Origin: Pseudomonas monteilii NBRC 103158 = DSM 14164
Lineage (GTDB): Bacteria > Pseudomonadota > Gammaproteobacteria > Pseudomonadales > Pseudomonadaceae
Assembly (NCBI RefSeq): GCF_000730605.1
Contig: NZ_BBIS01000012.1
Span: 186,001-250,000 of the forward strand
Length of the DNA stretch: 64,000 nt
Direction of reading: 5' to 3'
Shown: positions 1 through 9,566 of the stretch, in pieces
Layout: every line of letters starts with the position of its first letter
Position numbering within the stretch: position 1 is the stretch's first letter
Made by a program: the position numbers and the translations under genes
Notes under the pieces: model-generated
What the model was told of the DNA's origin: nothing
The model's input: the letters and a program-made list of their open reading frames with translations, nothing else
Database searches by the model: none

Positions 1-1126
<1,126 letters not shown>

Positions 1127-1238
1127 TTAGGGTTTGCCCTTGCATTTTTACTGGCAAAAAAAGCTACCGAAGTGTGCTATTCCATCTAAAACCTGCACTT
1201 TTATAAAAAACGTTCGATTAACGGACAGGCTACCCCTG

Positions 1239-2117
1239 ATGAAATCCACCCTCCCCGGCGTTCCGTTGTTCAAGCTGTATGGCGAAAACCAGGCCTGGCC
1301 CGGCACCGACCTGCTGCACTGCGAATCGATCCCTGCGCGCAGCCGCCTGCACCACTGGGAGATCAAGCCACACCAGCATGCCGAGCTGTTCCAGTTGCTG
1401 TATGTACAGCGCGGCCAGGCTCAGGTGGAGATCGAAGGGTTGCGCAGCGCCATCGGCGAAGCGGCGATCCAGGTGGTGCCGCCGATGACCGTGCATGGCT
1501 TTCGCTTCAGCGCCGATATCCAGGGCTATGTGCTCACCTTCGGCACCGCGCTGGTGGCGAACCTGGAGCAGCGCCTGGGCATGCCGCTGGCGGTGCTGGC
1601 GCAACCTGCGTGCTACCCGCTTGGGCATGACCGTGTGCATCTGCGCAGCCTGATCGACACCTTGCAGCAGGAGTACCAAGGCAATGCCCCGGCGCGCGCG
1701 GCCATGCTTGAAGCGCTGGTGACCGCGCTGATGGTGTGGATCAACCGCCGCCAGCAACTGGGGCAGGCACCGCGTAACCGCGATGAACGCGACCGGCAGT
1801 TACTGGGGCAGTACCTGCGGCTGGTCGAGGCGCATTACCGCGAGCATCTGTCAGTAGAAGCTTTTGCCGCACGGCTGAACGTTCCAAGCCTGCAACTGAA
1901 CCAGCTGTGCAGGGCTTTGAGCGGGCAGACTGCGTTGCAGGTGGTACACCAACGGTTGCTGCTGGAGGCGCGGCGTAACCTGATTTATACGCGGATGAGT
2001 ATCGGGCAGTTGTCGGATAGCCTGGGATTCACCGACCCGACGTACTTTGCCCGGTGGTTCAAGCGGTTGACCGGGGAGACCCCTAACGGGTACCGACGCG
2101 CTGCGCAGCCGGACTGA
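1239..2117 (+). CDS. pobR: AraC-family activator of pobA
   Basis: A 292-residue regulator with an N-terminal cupin-like effector domain (H-W-x-I-K-P-H-Q-H-A-E near residue 40) and a C-terminal double helix-turn-helix at about residues 200-288, ending in the AraC signature (FTDPTYFARWFKRLTGETPNGYR). It lies divergent to pobA, so it very probably activates that gene in response to 4-hydroxybenzoate, as AraC-type PobR/PobC proteins do in other pseudomonads. An in-frame start 35 codons upstream (1134) is less likely because those residues do not look like the family. The ATG at 1239 gives the normal N-terminus. Confidence 0.88.
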   Translation: MKSTLPGVPLFKLYGENQAWPGTDLLHCESIPARSRLHHWEIKPHQHAELFQLLYVQRGQAQVEIEGLRSAIGEAAIQVVPPMTVHGFRFSADIQGYVLTFGTALVANLEQRLGMPLAVLAQPACYPLGHDRVHLRSLIDTLQQEYQGNAPARAAMLEALVTALMVWINRRQQLGQAPRNRDERDRQLLGQYLRLVEAHYREHLSVEAFAARLNVPSLQLNQLCRALSGQTALQVVHQRLLLEARRNLIYTRMSIGQLSDSLGFTDPTYFARWFKRLTGETPNGYRRAAQPD

Positions 2118-2131
2118 TTGCGGCAGGCTGC

Positions 2132-2147
2132 TTGACGTAAACGTCAA
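2132..2147. promoter_or_regulatory. palindromic operator upstream of liuR
   Basis: TTGACGTAAACGTCAA is an inverted repeat with perfect 7-base arms and a 2-base spacer. It lies 42 bases upstream of the MerR-family gene liuR. MerR proteins bind such palindromes inside their own promoters, so autoregulation of the liuR-mvaB unit is the simple reading. The site resembles what I remember of LiuR operators in gammaproteobacteria, but I have not compared it with a motif matrix. Confidence 0.6.
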
Positions 2148-2189
2148 CCTGCCTTCAGGATACCCGCATACCCCACGCCGAGCCCCAGC

Positions 2190-2588
2190 ATGAGCAACCA
2201 GACCTACAGCATCTCCGACCTGTCCCGCGAGCTGGACATCACCACCCGGGCCATCCGCTTCTATGAAGAGCAGGGCCTGCTGAGCCCCGAACGCCGTGGC
2301 CTGGAGCGAATCTATTCGGCCCGCGACAAGGTCAGCCTCAAGCTCATCCTGCGCGGCAAGCGCATCGGCTTTTCACTGGCCGAGTGCCGCGAGCTGATCG
2401 AGCTGTACGACCCCACCAGCGGCAACCTCAAGCAGCTCAACAGCATGCTGGCAAAAATCGCCGAGCGCCGCGCCCAGCTGGAGCAGCAGATGCTCGATAT
2501 CCACCAGATGCAACTGGAACTGGACACCGCCCAGGAGCGTTGCGAACAAGCCCTGGCCGCCACCCTGAACAACAAAGACAACCGCTGA
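2190..2588 (+). CDS. liuR: MerR-family regulator of branched-chain degradation (LiuR)
   Basis: A 132-residue MerR protein. The winged HTH is at residues 6-75 (YSISDLSRELDITTRAIRFY, then EEQGLLSPERRGLERIYSARD). A coiled-coil dimerization helix spans about residues 85-125 (LNSMLAKIAERRAQLEQQML). No cysteine cluster for metal binding is visible, which argues against a metal sensor. The next gene, 19 bases downstream, is hydroxymethylglutaryl-CoA lyase, so this is the LiuR type that controls leucine and isovalerate catabolism. The rest of a liu operon is not in this window, so any control of it would act at a distance. Confidence 0.85.
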   Translation: MSNQTYSISDLSRELDITTRAIRFYEEQGLLSPERRGLERIYSARDKVSLKLILRGKRIGFSLAECRELIELYDPTSGNLKQLNSMLAKIAERRAQLEQQMLDIHQMQLELDTAQERCEQALAATLNNKDNR

Positions 2589-2607
2589 ACCCCACAGGAA
2601 TCCCGCC

Positions 2608-3507
2608 ATGTCCTTGCCCAAACACGTCCGCCTGGTCGAAGTCGGCCCCCGCGACGGCCTGCAGAACGAAGCCCAGCCCATCAGCGTTGCCGACAAGGTG
2701 CGCCTGGTCAACGACCTTACCGAAGCGGGCCTTGCCTATATAGAAGTGGGCAGCTTCGTCTCGCCCAAGTGGGTGCCGCAAATGGCCGGCTCTGCCGAGG
2801 TGTTCGCCGGTATCGACCAGCGCCCCGGTGTTACTTATGCAGCGCTGGCACCCAACCTGCGCGGTTTCGAGGACGCGCTGGCTGCCGGGGTGAAGGAAGT
2901 GGCAGTGTTCGCGGCCGCCTCCGAAGCGTTTTCGCAGCGCAACATCAACTGCTCTATCAGCGACAGCCTCAAGCGCTTCGAGCCGATCATGGAAGCTGCG
3001 CGCAACCACGGTGTACGTGTGCGCGGCTACGTATCGTGCGTACTCGGCTGCCCTTATGAAGGCAAGGTCAGCGCCGAACAGGTGGCCCCGGTGGCCCGCG
3101 CACTGCACGACATGGGCTGCTACGAAGTATCGCTGGGTGACACCATCGGCACCGGCACTGCCGGCGATACCCGGCGCCTGTTCGAGGTGGTCTCTGCCCA
3201 GGTGCCGCGCGAGCAACTGGCCGGGCACTTCCACGACACCTATGGCCAGGCCCTGGCCAACGTCTATGCCAGCCTGCTCGAAGGCATCAGCGTATTCGAC
3301 AGCTCGGTGGCCGGGCTGGGCGGCTGCCCTTACGCCAAAGGGGCTACCGGCAACATCGCCAGCGAAGATGTGGTGTACCTGCTGCAAGGGCTGGGCATTG
3401 AAACCGGCATCGACCTCGACCGGCTGATCGCCGCCGGCCAACGCATCAGTAGCGTGCTGGGCCGCGGCAATGGGTCGCGGGTAGCGCGGGCGCGCAGCGC
3501 GCAGTAA
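2608..3507 (+). CDS. mvaB: hydroxymethylglutaryl-CoA lyase
   Basis: A 299-residue TIM-barrel lyase that splits 3-hydroxy-3-methylglutaryl-CoA into acetyl-CoA and acetoacetate, the last step of leucine degradation. The N-terminal signature VEVGPRDGLQNE carries the Arg and Asp of the active site. GHFHDTYGQALAN gives the metal-binding HxH-type segment, and GLGGCPYAKGATGN holds the catalytic cysteine (Cys240). The length is normal for the bacterial enzyme. It follows liuR closely and is probably co-transcribed with it. It is also called liuE. Confidence 0.95.
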   Translation: MSLPKHVRLVEVGPRDGLQNEAQPISVADKVRLVNDLTEAGLAYIEVGSFVSPKWVPQMAGSAEVFAGIDQRPGVTYAALAPNLRGFEDALAAGVKEVAVFAAASEAFSQRNINCSISDSLKRFEPIMEAARNHGVRVRGYVSCVLGCPYEGKVSAEQVAPVARALHDMGCYEVSLGDTIGTGTAGDTRRLFEVVSAQVPREQLAGHFHDTYGQALANVYASLLEGISVFDSSVAGLGGCPYAKGATGNIASEDVVYLLQGLGIETGIDLDRLIAAGQRISSVLGRGNGSRVARARSAQ

Positions 3508-3517
3508 GTCATACGGG

Positions 3518-3580
3518 TGTCACACAGGTGTGGGTGAAGTGTTACCGACCCCACATTTCACAGCAAAAAATCGGGTAACA
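3518..3580 (+). promoter_or_regulatory. candidate CbrB activator sites upstream of the sRNA promoter
   Basis: Three related half-sites precede the sigma-54 promoter: TGTCAC at 3518-3523, TGTTAC at 3540-3545 and GTAACA (its inverse) at 3575-3580. They are about 80-145 bases upstream of the -24 element, the usual distance for an enhancer-binding protein. TGTTAC/GTAACA half-sites are what I recall for CbrB, the NtrC-type activator of CrcZ-like RNAs. The assignment is inferred from sequence and position. Confidence 0.55.
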
Positions 3581-3662
3581 GGGAAACAAATCGGCAGAAT
3601 CTCAGGCCAAGCACTTTTGACGAAAACCGCTAAGCCACTGATTTTAAAAGACTTTCAAAAGT

Positions 3663-3678
3663 TGGCACGCACCCTGCT
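3663..3678 (+). promoter_or_regulatory. sigma-54 (-24/-12) promoter of the CrcY-like RNA
   Basis: The sequence TGGCACGCACCCTGCT has the invariant GG at 3664-3665 and GC at 3676-3677 with exactly 10 bases between them. It matches the sigma-54 consensus except for C in place of the first T of TTGC. Transcription should begin about 12 bases after the GC, near 3689. No protein start lies just downstream, which fits a promoter for a non-coding RNA. Confidence 0.75.
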
Positions 3679-3688
3679 ATATCTTTGG

Positions 3689-4045
3689 TACAAGAACAAA
3701 AAAAATGTGACACCCAATAAAAACAACAGGTAACGGCTCTGACATAACAAGAACAACACGGCAGAGGCGTAGCAAGCAGATTTTTTTGGAGTAGACACGC
3801 TTTTCAGGGGTACGCCCCGCGGTCTGGCACAGAACAATAAAACTACCTCAAGGTAGCGGCAGCCAGGTTCGGATCAGCCATGATGAAAGCAGGTCAGCGC
3901 TCAAAAAAATACGTTTGCTCTTGACCCCGCATGGGGGTCGCCCGCAACACCAGGACAGGCTGACAAAAACAACAAAAGGCCGGTCCCAATAATAAAAAAA
4001 GAGCAAGCAACAACGCTTTGAGGGGAGCTTCGGCTCCCCTCAGTG
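3689..4045 (+). ncRNA. crcY: CrcY/CrcZ-family small RNA (Hfq/Crc decoy)
   Basis: This stretch has no convincing gene but repeats A-rich CA motifs of the AAnAAnAA type. They lie at about 3692-3705, 3717-3728, 3746-3758, 3831-3843, 3962-3977 and 3988-4000. CrcZ and CrcY RNAs use such motifs to titrate Hfq/Crc and relieve catabolite repression when CbrAB is active. It also contains small hairpins (for example the GACCCC/GGGGTC pair near 3923-3940) and ends in a strong GC-rich stem-loop. From memory, CrcY of P. putida sits between mvaB and a small hypothetical gene, exactly as here. The 5' end is set from the sigma-54 promoter and the 3' end from the hairpin; both are approximate. It is the only content I see in the 636-base gap between mvaB and the next gene. 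Confidence 0.85.
4020..4041 (+). terminator. stem-loop at the 3' end of the sRNA
   Basis: GAGGGGAGC and GCTCCCCTC form a perfect 9-bp stem closed by a TTCG tetraloop. A U-tract is weak (AGTGCTTCCC follows), so termination may also rely on the pyrimidine-rich stretch downstream at 4047-4075. Confidence 0.6.
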
Positions 4046-4143
4046 CTTCCCGCCCTCCTCCTTTCTTCTCCTTTCAGCCCCCTGATGCAGCAACCCGCCT
4101 TGCATTGTGGTCCACCCTGTAACCCTACAAGGAGGACAACGCC

Positions 4144-4383
4144 ATGCCCGTTGAAATCGACGAAACCACCCGCCGCTGCACCCTGATCGGCGAGAACCTG
4201 CGCATCGAAGGCGATGGCCCTGCTATCGAAATCGTCACCGACGAACACCTGCGCATGTCAGTGGCCCTGCTGGCAGGCCAGCGCGTCCCCATTACCGAAG
4301 CCGAGGCCGATGCGTTGACCGTAGCGGGTGCGGTGGATAGCCGCAGGCATCTGAAGGCCAGCGTGCCAGGCTCGGTAATTTAA
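4144..4383 (+). CDS. small conserved Pseudomonas protein (possibly DUF3203)
   Basis: A 79-residue acidic protein beginning MPVEIDETTRRCTLIGENLR with a good ribosome-binding site (AAGGAGG, 7 bases before the ATG). It has no signal peptide or membrane segment. The pattern of short beta-like stretches followed by a helix (ITEAEADALTVAGAVDSRRHL) resembles the small Pseudomonas-restricted family I remember as DUF3203, but I am not certain of that family number. Function is unknown. It sits between the CrcY-like RNA and ccoG with no clear operon partner. Confidence 0.75.
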   Translation: MPVEIDETTRRCTLIGENLRIEGDGPAIEIVTDEHLRMSVALLAGQRVPITEAEADALTVAGAVDSRRHLKASVPGSVI

Positions 4384-4504
4384 GGCCTGGCGGTCGAAGC
4401 CGGGTAATCTGATATGGTTTTTATCGCAAAATCTGAGCCTGTGCTGATAACAGCCTCAGGGCCATAGTGCTCATGCCTGATCGAGGCCTGATGAGCACCG
4501 AGCC

Positions 4505-5908
4505 ATGAACAATAGAATCCCTTTCACAGAGATCGCCCCCACCCCAGCCAGCCCCCGACCGCGACACACCGACAGCGGCATTCACACCCGCAGCTTCAGC
4601 GGGCTGTACCGCAACCTGCGCATCGGCTTTGCCGGTGCCCTGTTCGTGCTGTTCTTCGGCACCGCTTGGCTGAACTGGAACGGACGCCAGGCCGTGTTGT
4701 GGGACCTGGCCAACAGCAAATTCCACATCTTTGGCGCGACCTTCTGGCCACAGGACTTCATCCTGTTGTCAGCGCTGCTGATCATTTGCGCCTTCGGTCT
4801 GTTCGCCATCACCGTGTACGCCGGCCGCGTGTGGTGTGGCTACAGCTGCCCGCAGAGCACCTGGACGTGGCTGTTCATGTGGTGCGAAAAGGTCACCGAA
4901 GGTGACCGCAACCAGCGCATCAAACTGGCCGCCGCGCCCTGGAGCCTGAACAAACTGGGGCGCCGCACCCTGAAACACAGCCTGTGGCTGGTCATCGGTA
5001 TCCTCACCGGGCTGACCTTCGTCGGCTATTTCACACCGATTCGCCCACTGGCCGCAGAACTGTTCACCTTGCAACTGGGCGGCGTGGCGCTGTTCTGGGT
5101 GCTGTTCTTCACCGCCGCCACTTACATCAATGCCGGCCTGCTGCGTGAAGCGGTGTGCCTGCACATGTGCCCGTATGCGCGCTTCCAGAGTGTGATGTTC
5201 GACAAGGACACCCTGGCCGTCGCCTATGACCCACGGCGCGGTGAGGCCCGTGGCCCGCGCAAGAAGGGCAGCGACGTCCAGGCCCAAGGCCTGGGCGACT
5301 GCATCGACTGCACGCTGTGTGTGCAGGTGTGCCCCACCGGCATTGATATCCGCGATGGCTTGCAAATGGCCTGCATCGGTTGCGCAGCGTGCATCGACGC
5401 CTGCGACGGGGTGATGGACAAGATGGGTTACGCTCGCGGGCTGATTGGCTACAAGTCCGAACACAGCCTGCAGGGCGGTACTACTCACTGGCTGCGCCCA
5501 CGCCTGCTCGGCTATGCCGCTGCGCTGGTGGTGATGATCGCGGCGCTGGTGGTGGCCTTGCAACTGCGCCCGATGGTGTCGCTGGATGTGATCAAGGACC
5601 GTGGCCTGTTCCGTGAAAATGCCTTGGGCCAGATCGAGAACATCTACCTGCTCAAGGTCATCAACAAGACCGAGCGCACCCAGCACTATGCGTTGCGCCT
5701 GCTGGACGCCGACGGCTTCACCTTGCAGGGCAACACCGCATTGGTCATCCCGGCGGGCGAAATGAGTGAACTGCCGGTGTCGGTGGCGATGCTCGCCGAG
5801 CGCCCGACCAGCAGCTCGCAAACACTCAGCTTCGAAATCAGCGAGCGTGACGACCCCGCCATCCGCAGCGTGGCCCACAGCCGCTTCGTCGCCCCCATGA
5901 ACCGTTGA
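4505..5908 (+). CDS. ccoG: CcoG/FixG-family membrane ferredoxin
   Basis: A 467-residue membrane protein of the FixG/RdxA/CcoG family, which helps copper delivery and assembly of cbb3-type cytochrome oxidases. Several membrane segments are visible (about residues 38-60, 85-105, 160-182, 197-217 and 337-357). An N-terminal cysteine motif WCGYSCPQSTWTWLFMWCEK is followed by two 4Fe-4S clusters (CIDCTLCVQVCP and ACIGCAACIDACD) and an Ig-like C-terminal domain. The oxidase genes ccoNOPQ are not in the window, so this copy is away from its usual neighbours and may be a paralogue. It is followed closely, in the same direction, by a MocR-type regulator. Confidence 0.85.
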   Translation: MNNRIPFTEIAPTPASPRPRHTDSGIHTRSFSGLYRNLRIGFAGALFVLFFGTAWLNWNGRQAVLWDLANSKFHIFGATFWPQDFILLSALLIICAFGLFAITVYAGRVWCGYSCPQSTWTWLFMWCEKVTEGDRNQRIKLAAAPWSLNKLGRRTLKHSLWLVIGILTGLTFVGYFTPIRPLAAELFTLQLGGVALFWVLFFTAATYINAGLLREAVCLHMCPYARFQSVMFDKDTLAVAYDPRRGEARGPRKKGSDVQAQGLGDCIDCTLCVQVCPTGIDIRDGLQMACIGCAACIDACDGVMDKMGYARGLIGYKSEHSLQGGTTHWLRPRLLGYAAALVVMIAALVVALQLRPMVSLDVIKDRGLFRENALGQIENIYLLKVINKTERTQHYALRLLDADGFTLQGNTALVIPAGEMSELPVSVAMLAERPTSSSQTLSFEISERDDPAIRSVAHSRFVAPMNR

Positions 5909-5958
5909 TCCCTTACACTGACGCCACCTTGCCTGCCAGGCTTCGACAGAAGGCCAGA

Positions 5959-7368
5959 ATGAAACGCTACGAACGCTTTGCCGACGACATTGCCGAACTG
6001 ATCCGCTCCGGGGTACTGGGCCCCGGCCAGCGCGTGCCCTCGGTGCGCTACGCCAGCCAGACCCACGGGGTCAGCCCTTCTACCGTTTTCCAGGCCTATT
6101 ACCTGCTGGAGCGGCGCGGGCTGATCCGCGCCCGGCCGCGCTCGGGGTATTTTGTCAACGCCCACGCCCCACGCCAGTTCAGCGAACCTCAAGCGCTGCA
6201 GCCGGTCAGCGAGTCTACCGATGTCGACGTCAGCGCCTTGGTGTTTTCGATCCTCGACTCGATCAAGGACCCCAACACCATACCGTTCGGTTCGGCCTTC
6301 CCCAGCCCCGAACTGTTCCCGCTGCAACGCCTGTCGCGCTCGCTGGCCAGCGCCAGCCGCAGCATGGACCCGCGCATGGTGGTCACCGACCTGTCGCCCG
6401 GCAACCCGCAACTGCGCCGGCAGATTGCCCTGCGCTACATGGTTGGCGGGTTGATGCTGCCCATGGAAGAACTGCTGATCACCAACGGCGCACTGGAGGC
6501 CCTGAACCTGTGCCTGCAGGCAGTGACTCAGCCCGGCGACCTGGTAGCCATCGAGGCCCCGGCCTTCTATGCCTGCCTGCAGGTACTGGAGCGGCTCAAG
6601 CTCAAGGCGGTGGAAATCCCGGTGCACCCGCGCGAAGGCATGGACCTGGGCGTGCTGGCACAAACCCTGGAGAAGCACCCGGTCAAGGCCGTGTGGTGCA
6701 TGACCAACTTCCAGAACCCGGTGGGCGCCAGCATGCCGGAAGCCAAGAAACAGGCCCTGGTGGAGTTGCTGGCGCGCCATGAGGTGCCGTTGATCGAAGA
6801 CGACGTGTACGCCGAGCTGTACTACTCGCAACAGGCGCCCAAACCGGCCAAGGCCTTCGACACCCAGGGCCTGGTGATGCACTGCGGCTCGTTCGCCAAA
6901 AGCCTGGCACCGGGCTACCGCATCGGCTGGGTCGCCGCCGGGCGCTTTGCGCAGAAGATCGAACGGCTGAAACTGATGACCTCGCTGTGTGCCTCGATGC
7001 CGGCCCAGGCGGCAATTGCCGACTACCTGCAGCACGGCGGCTACGACCGCCACCTGCGCAAGCTACGCTACGCGCTGGAAGGCCAGCAGGCCAACATGCT
7101 GGCGGCCATCGCTCGCCACTTTCCGGCGCAGACGCGGGTCAGCCAGCCTTCCGGTGGCTACTTCCTGTGGCTGGAACTGCCCGAACAAATGGACGCCCTC
7201 AAGCTGTTCCACATGGCCCTGGCGCAAGGCATCAGCATCGCCCCCGGGCCGATCTTCTCGCCCACCCGGCGCTTCGGCAATTGCATCCGCCTGAACTACG
7301 GAAGCCCCTGGCATGACGGCGCCGAACGGGCCATGGAAACCCTCGGGCGGATCATCCGCTCCTTCTGA
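5959..7368 (+). CDS. MocR/GntR-type regulator with aminotransferase domain
   Basis: A 469-residue fusion of an N-terminal GntR winged HTH (residues 1-75, YERFADDIAELIRSGVLGPG then RVPSVRYASQTHGVSPSTVF) and a class I/II aminotransferase fold (about 110-465). The PLP-lysine motif is SFAKSLAPGYRIGW. The segment NFQNPVGASM and the catalytic Asp in IEDDVYAEL are also present. Such MocR proteins use PLP or an amino-PLP adduct as a signal rather than as transaminases. I chose the ATG at 5959 because AGAAGG precedes it; an in-frame TTG at 5905 would overlap the ccoG stop. The target genes are unknown. Confidence 0.85.
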   Translation: MKRYERFADDIAELIRSGVLGPGQRVPSVRYASQTHGVSPSTVFQAYYLLERRGLIRARPRSGYFVNAHAPRQFSEPQALQPVSESTDVDVSALVFSILDSIKDPNTIPFGSAFPSPELFPLQRLSRSLASASRSMDPRMVVTDLSPGNPQLRRQIALRYMVGGLMLPMEELLITNGALEALNLCLQAVTQPGDLVAIEAPAFYACLQVLERLKLKAVEIPVHPREGMDLGVLAQTLEKHPVKAVWCMTNFQNPVGASMPEAKKQALVELLARHEVPLIEDDVYAELYYSQQAPKPAKAFDTQGLVMHCGSFAKSLAPGYRIGWVAAGRFAQKIERLKLMTSLCASMPAQAAIADYLQHGGYDRHLRKLRYALEGQQANMLAAIARHFPAQTRVSQPSGGYFLWLELPEQMDALKLFHMALAQGISIAPGPIFSPTRRFGNCIRLNYGSPWHDGAERAMETLGRIIRSF

Positions 7369-7439
7369 CCATCGAACACTCGGCGGCCGAACGACGGCTG
7401 CCGGGCATCGCCCGCCAACTGTGCTGACCCGCTATTCGC

Positions 7440-9557
7440 ATGCAGATGAACACGCTAAAGTCAGAGCCTCCCCTTTTGTCGGACGTCGGCATGCCCTCCC
7501 GCGACCTGCGCTCACTGCGCCAACACGTCGAAGCCCTTCAGCGGCAGAACGCGCAACTGGAATCCCAGCTTGCCAGCCTCCAGGACCACGATCAGAACTT
7601 CTACCGTTCGTTGTTCGACACCATGGACGAAGGCTTCTGCATCATCGAGTTCTTCGACGGCCCGCACGGCCCGCTCAGTGATTACGTGCATGTACTGGCC
7701 AACGCGGCCTACGCCAAGCACGCCGGCATCCCCAACGTGGTCGGGCAAAAGCTGCGCGAGATGGTGCCCGATGAAGCCGATGACTGGGTAGCCCGCTATG
7801 GCGCAGTGCTGCGCACTGGCGAACCCCTGCATTTCGAGCAGGAACTGGTCGCCACCGGCCATGTGCTGTCTGTTACCACTTTCCGCGTGGAGCCTGCCGA
7901 GAAACGCCAGGTAGCGGTGTTGTTCAAGGACGTTACCGAACGCCGTCGGGCAGAGCAGGCCCTGCAACGCCTGAACGAAGAACTGGAGCAACGGGTAAGC
8001 GCTGCACTGGCAGAGCGACAGCTGTTCGCCGAGCTGGTCGACCACAGCGTGGTCAATGTGCATGTGGTCGACAAAGACATGCGTTGGCTGGCCATCAATC
8101 GCCAGGCGAAACATGACTTTCAACGGTTGTTCGGGCGTACGCCTGAAATTGGCGATTACTTGCCAGACCTGATCGACGATGAGCCAAACGTTCGGACATT
8201 AAGCTTGTCCATGTGGCAGCGTGCCTTGGCAGGCGAGCAATTCGTCGAGATCGGTACATTCGGCAAGGCGCCCGAGCAATACCATTACGAACTGCGTTTC
8301 AATGCCTTGCGCGACCATGATGGCGAAATACAAGGCGCTTTTCTGTTTGCCTATGACATCAGCGAGCGCGTACAGGAGCAGAAGCGCCTGGCCAAAGCCG
8401 AGGAAGCCCTGCGCCAGGCGCAGAAGATGGAAGCCGTGGGCCAGCTCAGTGGTGGCATCGCCCACGATTTCAACAACCTGCTGGGCGGTATTCTGGGCGC
8501 GCAAGAGCTGATGCGCCAACGCCTGAACCAGTCACGCTTCGACGCCATCGAGCCATTGCTGGAGCTCTCCAGCGGCTCGGCTCAACGGGCTTCTTCGCTG
8601 GTGCACCGTTTGCTGGCGTTCTCACGCCAGCAGACCCTGCAGCCCTGCTCAACGCAAGTGGCAACATTGGTGGCTGGCATGGAAGAGCTGTTACGCCGCA
8701 CCATTGGCCCGGCCATCACCCTGAGCAGCCGGTTTGCCTGCGAGCTATGGCCAACGTTCATCGACCCACCCCAACTGGAAAGCGCCCTGCTCAACGTGTG
8801 CATCAACGCGCGCGACGCCATGCCAGGGGGCGGCGTTATCGATATCGTCGGCGACAACCTGCTGCTTGACGCGGTACAGGCCCAGGCGCTGGAACTGCCC
8901 GCCGGCGAATACGTGCGGCTGAGCATCATCGACAACGGCAAGGGCATGTCGGCGGAGGTGGCCAAGCGTGCCGTAGACCCTTTCTTCACCACCAAGCCCA
9001 TGGGCCAGGGCACTGGCCTGGGTTTGTCGATGACTTACGGGTTCGTGCGCCAATCGGGTGGGCAACTGCGCGTACTTTCGACGCTGGGTGAAGGCACGCG
9101 CATCGAGCTGCTTTTGCCCCGCCACTATGAGCAACCCAAGCCGCCTGCCCCCAAACCGCAGCGCAAGGTACTGGAAAAAGACAGTGCAGTGGCGCGGCGT
9201 ATCCTGTTGATCGAAGACCAGACGGCCTTGCGCCTGGTGGTTTGCGAAGTGCTGGAAGAGCTGGGTTACCGGGTTGATGCATTCGAGGACGGCCCAACTG
9301 CCTTGGCCTACCTGCAAAACGGCGAACGGCCAGACCTGTTACTGAGCGATATCGGCTTGCCCGGCGGCCTGAATGGCCGCCAGGTGGCTGAGCGCTGCCG
9401 CGAGCGCTACCCGGACCTCAAAGTGCTGTTCATCACCGGCTACGATGAAAGCGCGGCGCTCAGTGACGGCCAGTTGCTACAAGGCACGCTGGTGCTGACC
9501 AAGCCGTTTGAACTGGAGGCGCTGGCCGAGCGGGTCAGTACCCTGCTTGAGGATTGA
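7440..9557 (+). CDS. soluble hybrid histidine kinase (PAS-PAS-HisKA-HATPase-REC)
   Basis: A 705-residue sensor kinase without membrane segments. A short coiled coil near the start ([20 protein letters not shown]) precedes a PAS domain at about 55-165. A second coiled coil leads to a second PAS at about 200-310. The H-box [13 protein letters not shown] carries the phosphorylated His342. The ATP-binding part includes [13 protein letters not shown] and the G2 box [11 protein letters not shown]-terminal receiver domain ([12 protein letters not shown], phospho-acceptor Asp637 in [11 protein letters not shown]) ends the protein. No output regulator is adjacent. The start is uncertain: ATGs at 7440, 7446 and 7491 share the frame and none has a strong ribosome-binding site. 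Confidence 0.88.
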   Translation: MQMNTLKSEPPLLSDVGMPSRDLRSLRQHVEALQRQNAQLESQLASLQDHDQNFYRSLFDTMDEGFCIIEFFDGPHGPLSDYVHVLANAAYAKHAGIPNVVGQKLREMVPDEADDWVARYGAVLRTGEPLHFEQELVATGHVLSVTTFRVEPAEKRQVAVLFKDVTERRRAEQALQRLNEELEQRVSAALAERQLFAELVDHSVVNVHVVDKDMRWLAINRQAKHDFQRLFGRTPEIGDYLPDLIDDEPNVRTLSLSMWQRALAGEQFVEIGTFGKAPEQYHYELRFNALRDHDGEIQGAFLFAYDISERVQEQKRLAKAEEALRQAQKMEAVGQLSGGIAHDFNNLLGGILGAQELMRQRLNQSRFDAIEPLLELSSGSAQRASSLVHRLLAFSRQQTLQPCSTQVATLVAGMEELLRRTIGPAITLSSRFACELWPTFIDPPQLESALLNVCINARDAMPGGGVIDIVGDNLLLDAVQAQALELPAGEYVRLSIIDNGKGMSAEVAKRAVDPFFTTKPMGQGTGLGLSMTYGFVRQSGGQLRVLSTLGEGTRIELLLPRHYEQPKPPAPKPQRKVLEKDSAVARRILLIEDQTALRLVVCEVLEELGYRVDAFEDGPTALAYLQNGERPDLLLSDIGLPGGLNGRQVAERCRERYPDLKVLFITGYDESAALSDGQLLQGTLVLTKPFELEALAERVSTLLED

Positions 9558-9566
9558 GGGGCGCGC

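Noticed and set aside
3530..3733. 67-codon frame in the CrcY promoter region
   Set aside because: It spans the activator sites and the sigma-54 promoter, lacks a ribosome site and has a Lys/Asn-rich translation that merely reflects AT-rich DNA.
3901..4248. 115-codon minus-strand frame over the end of the sRNA
   Set aside because: It is opposite the RNA hairpin and the small 79-residue gene, with no start signal or family likeness.
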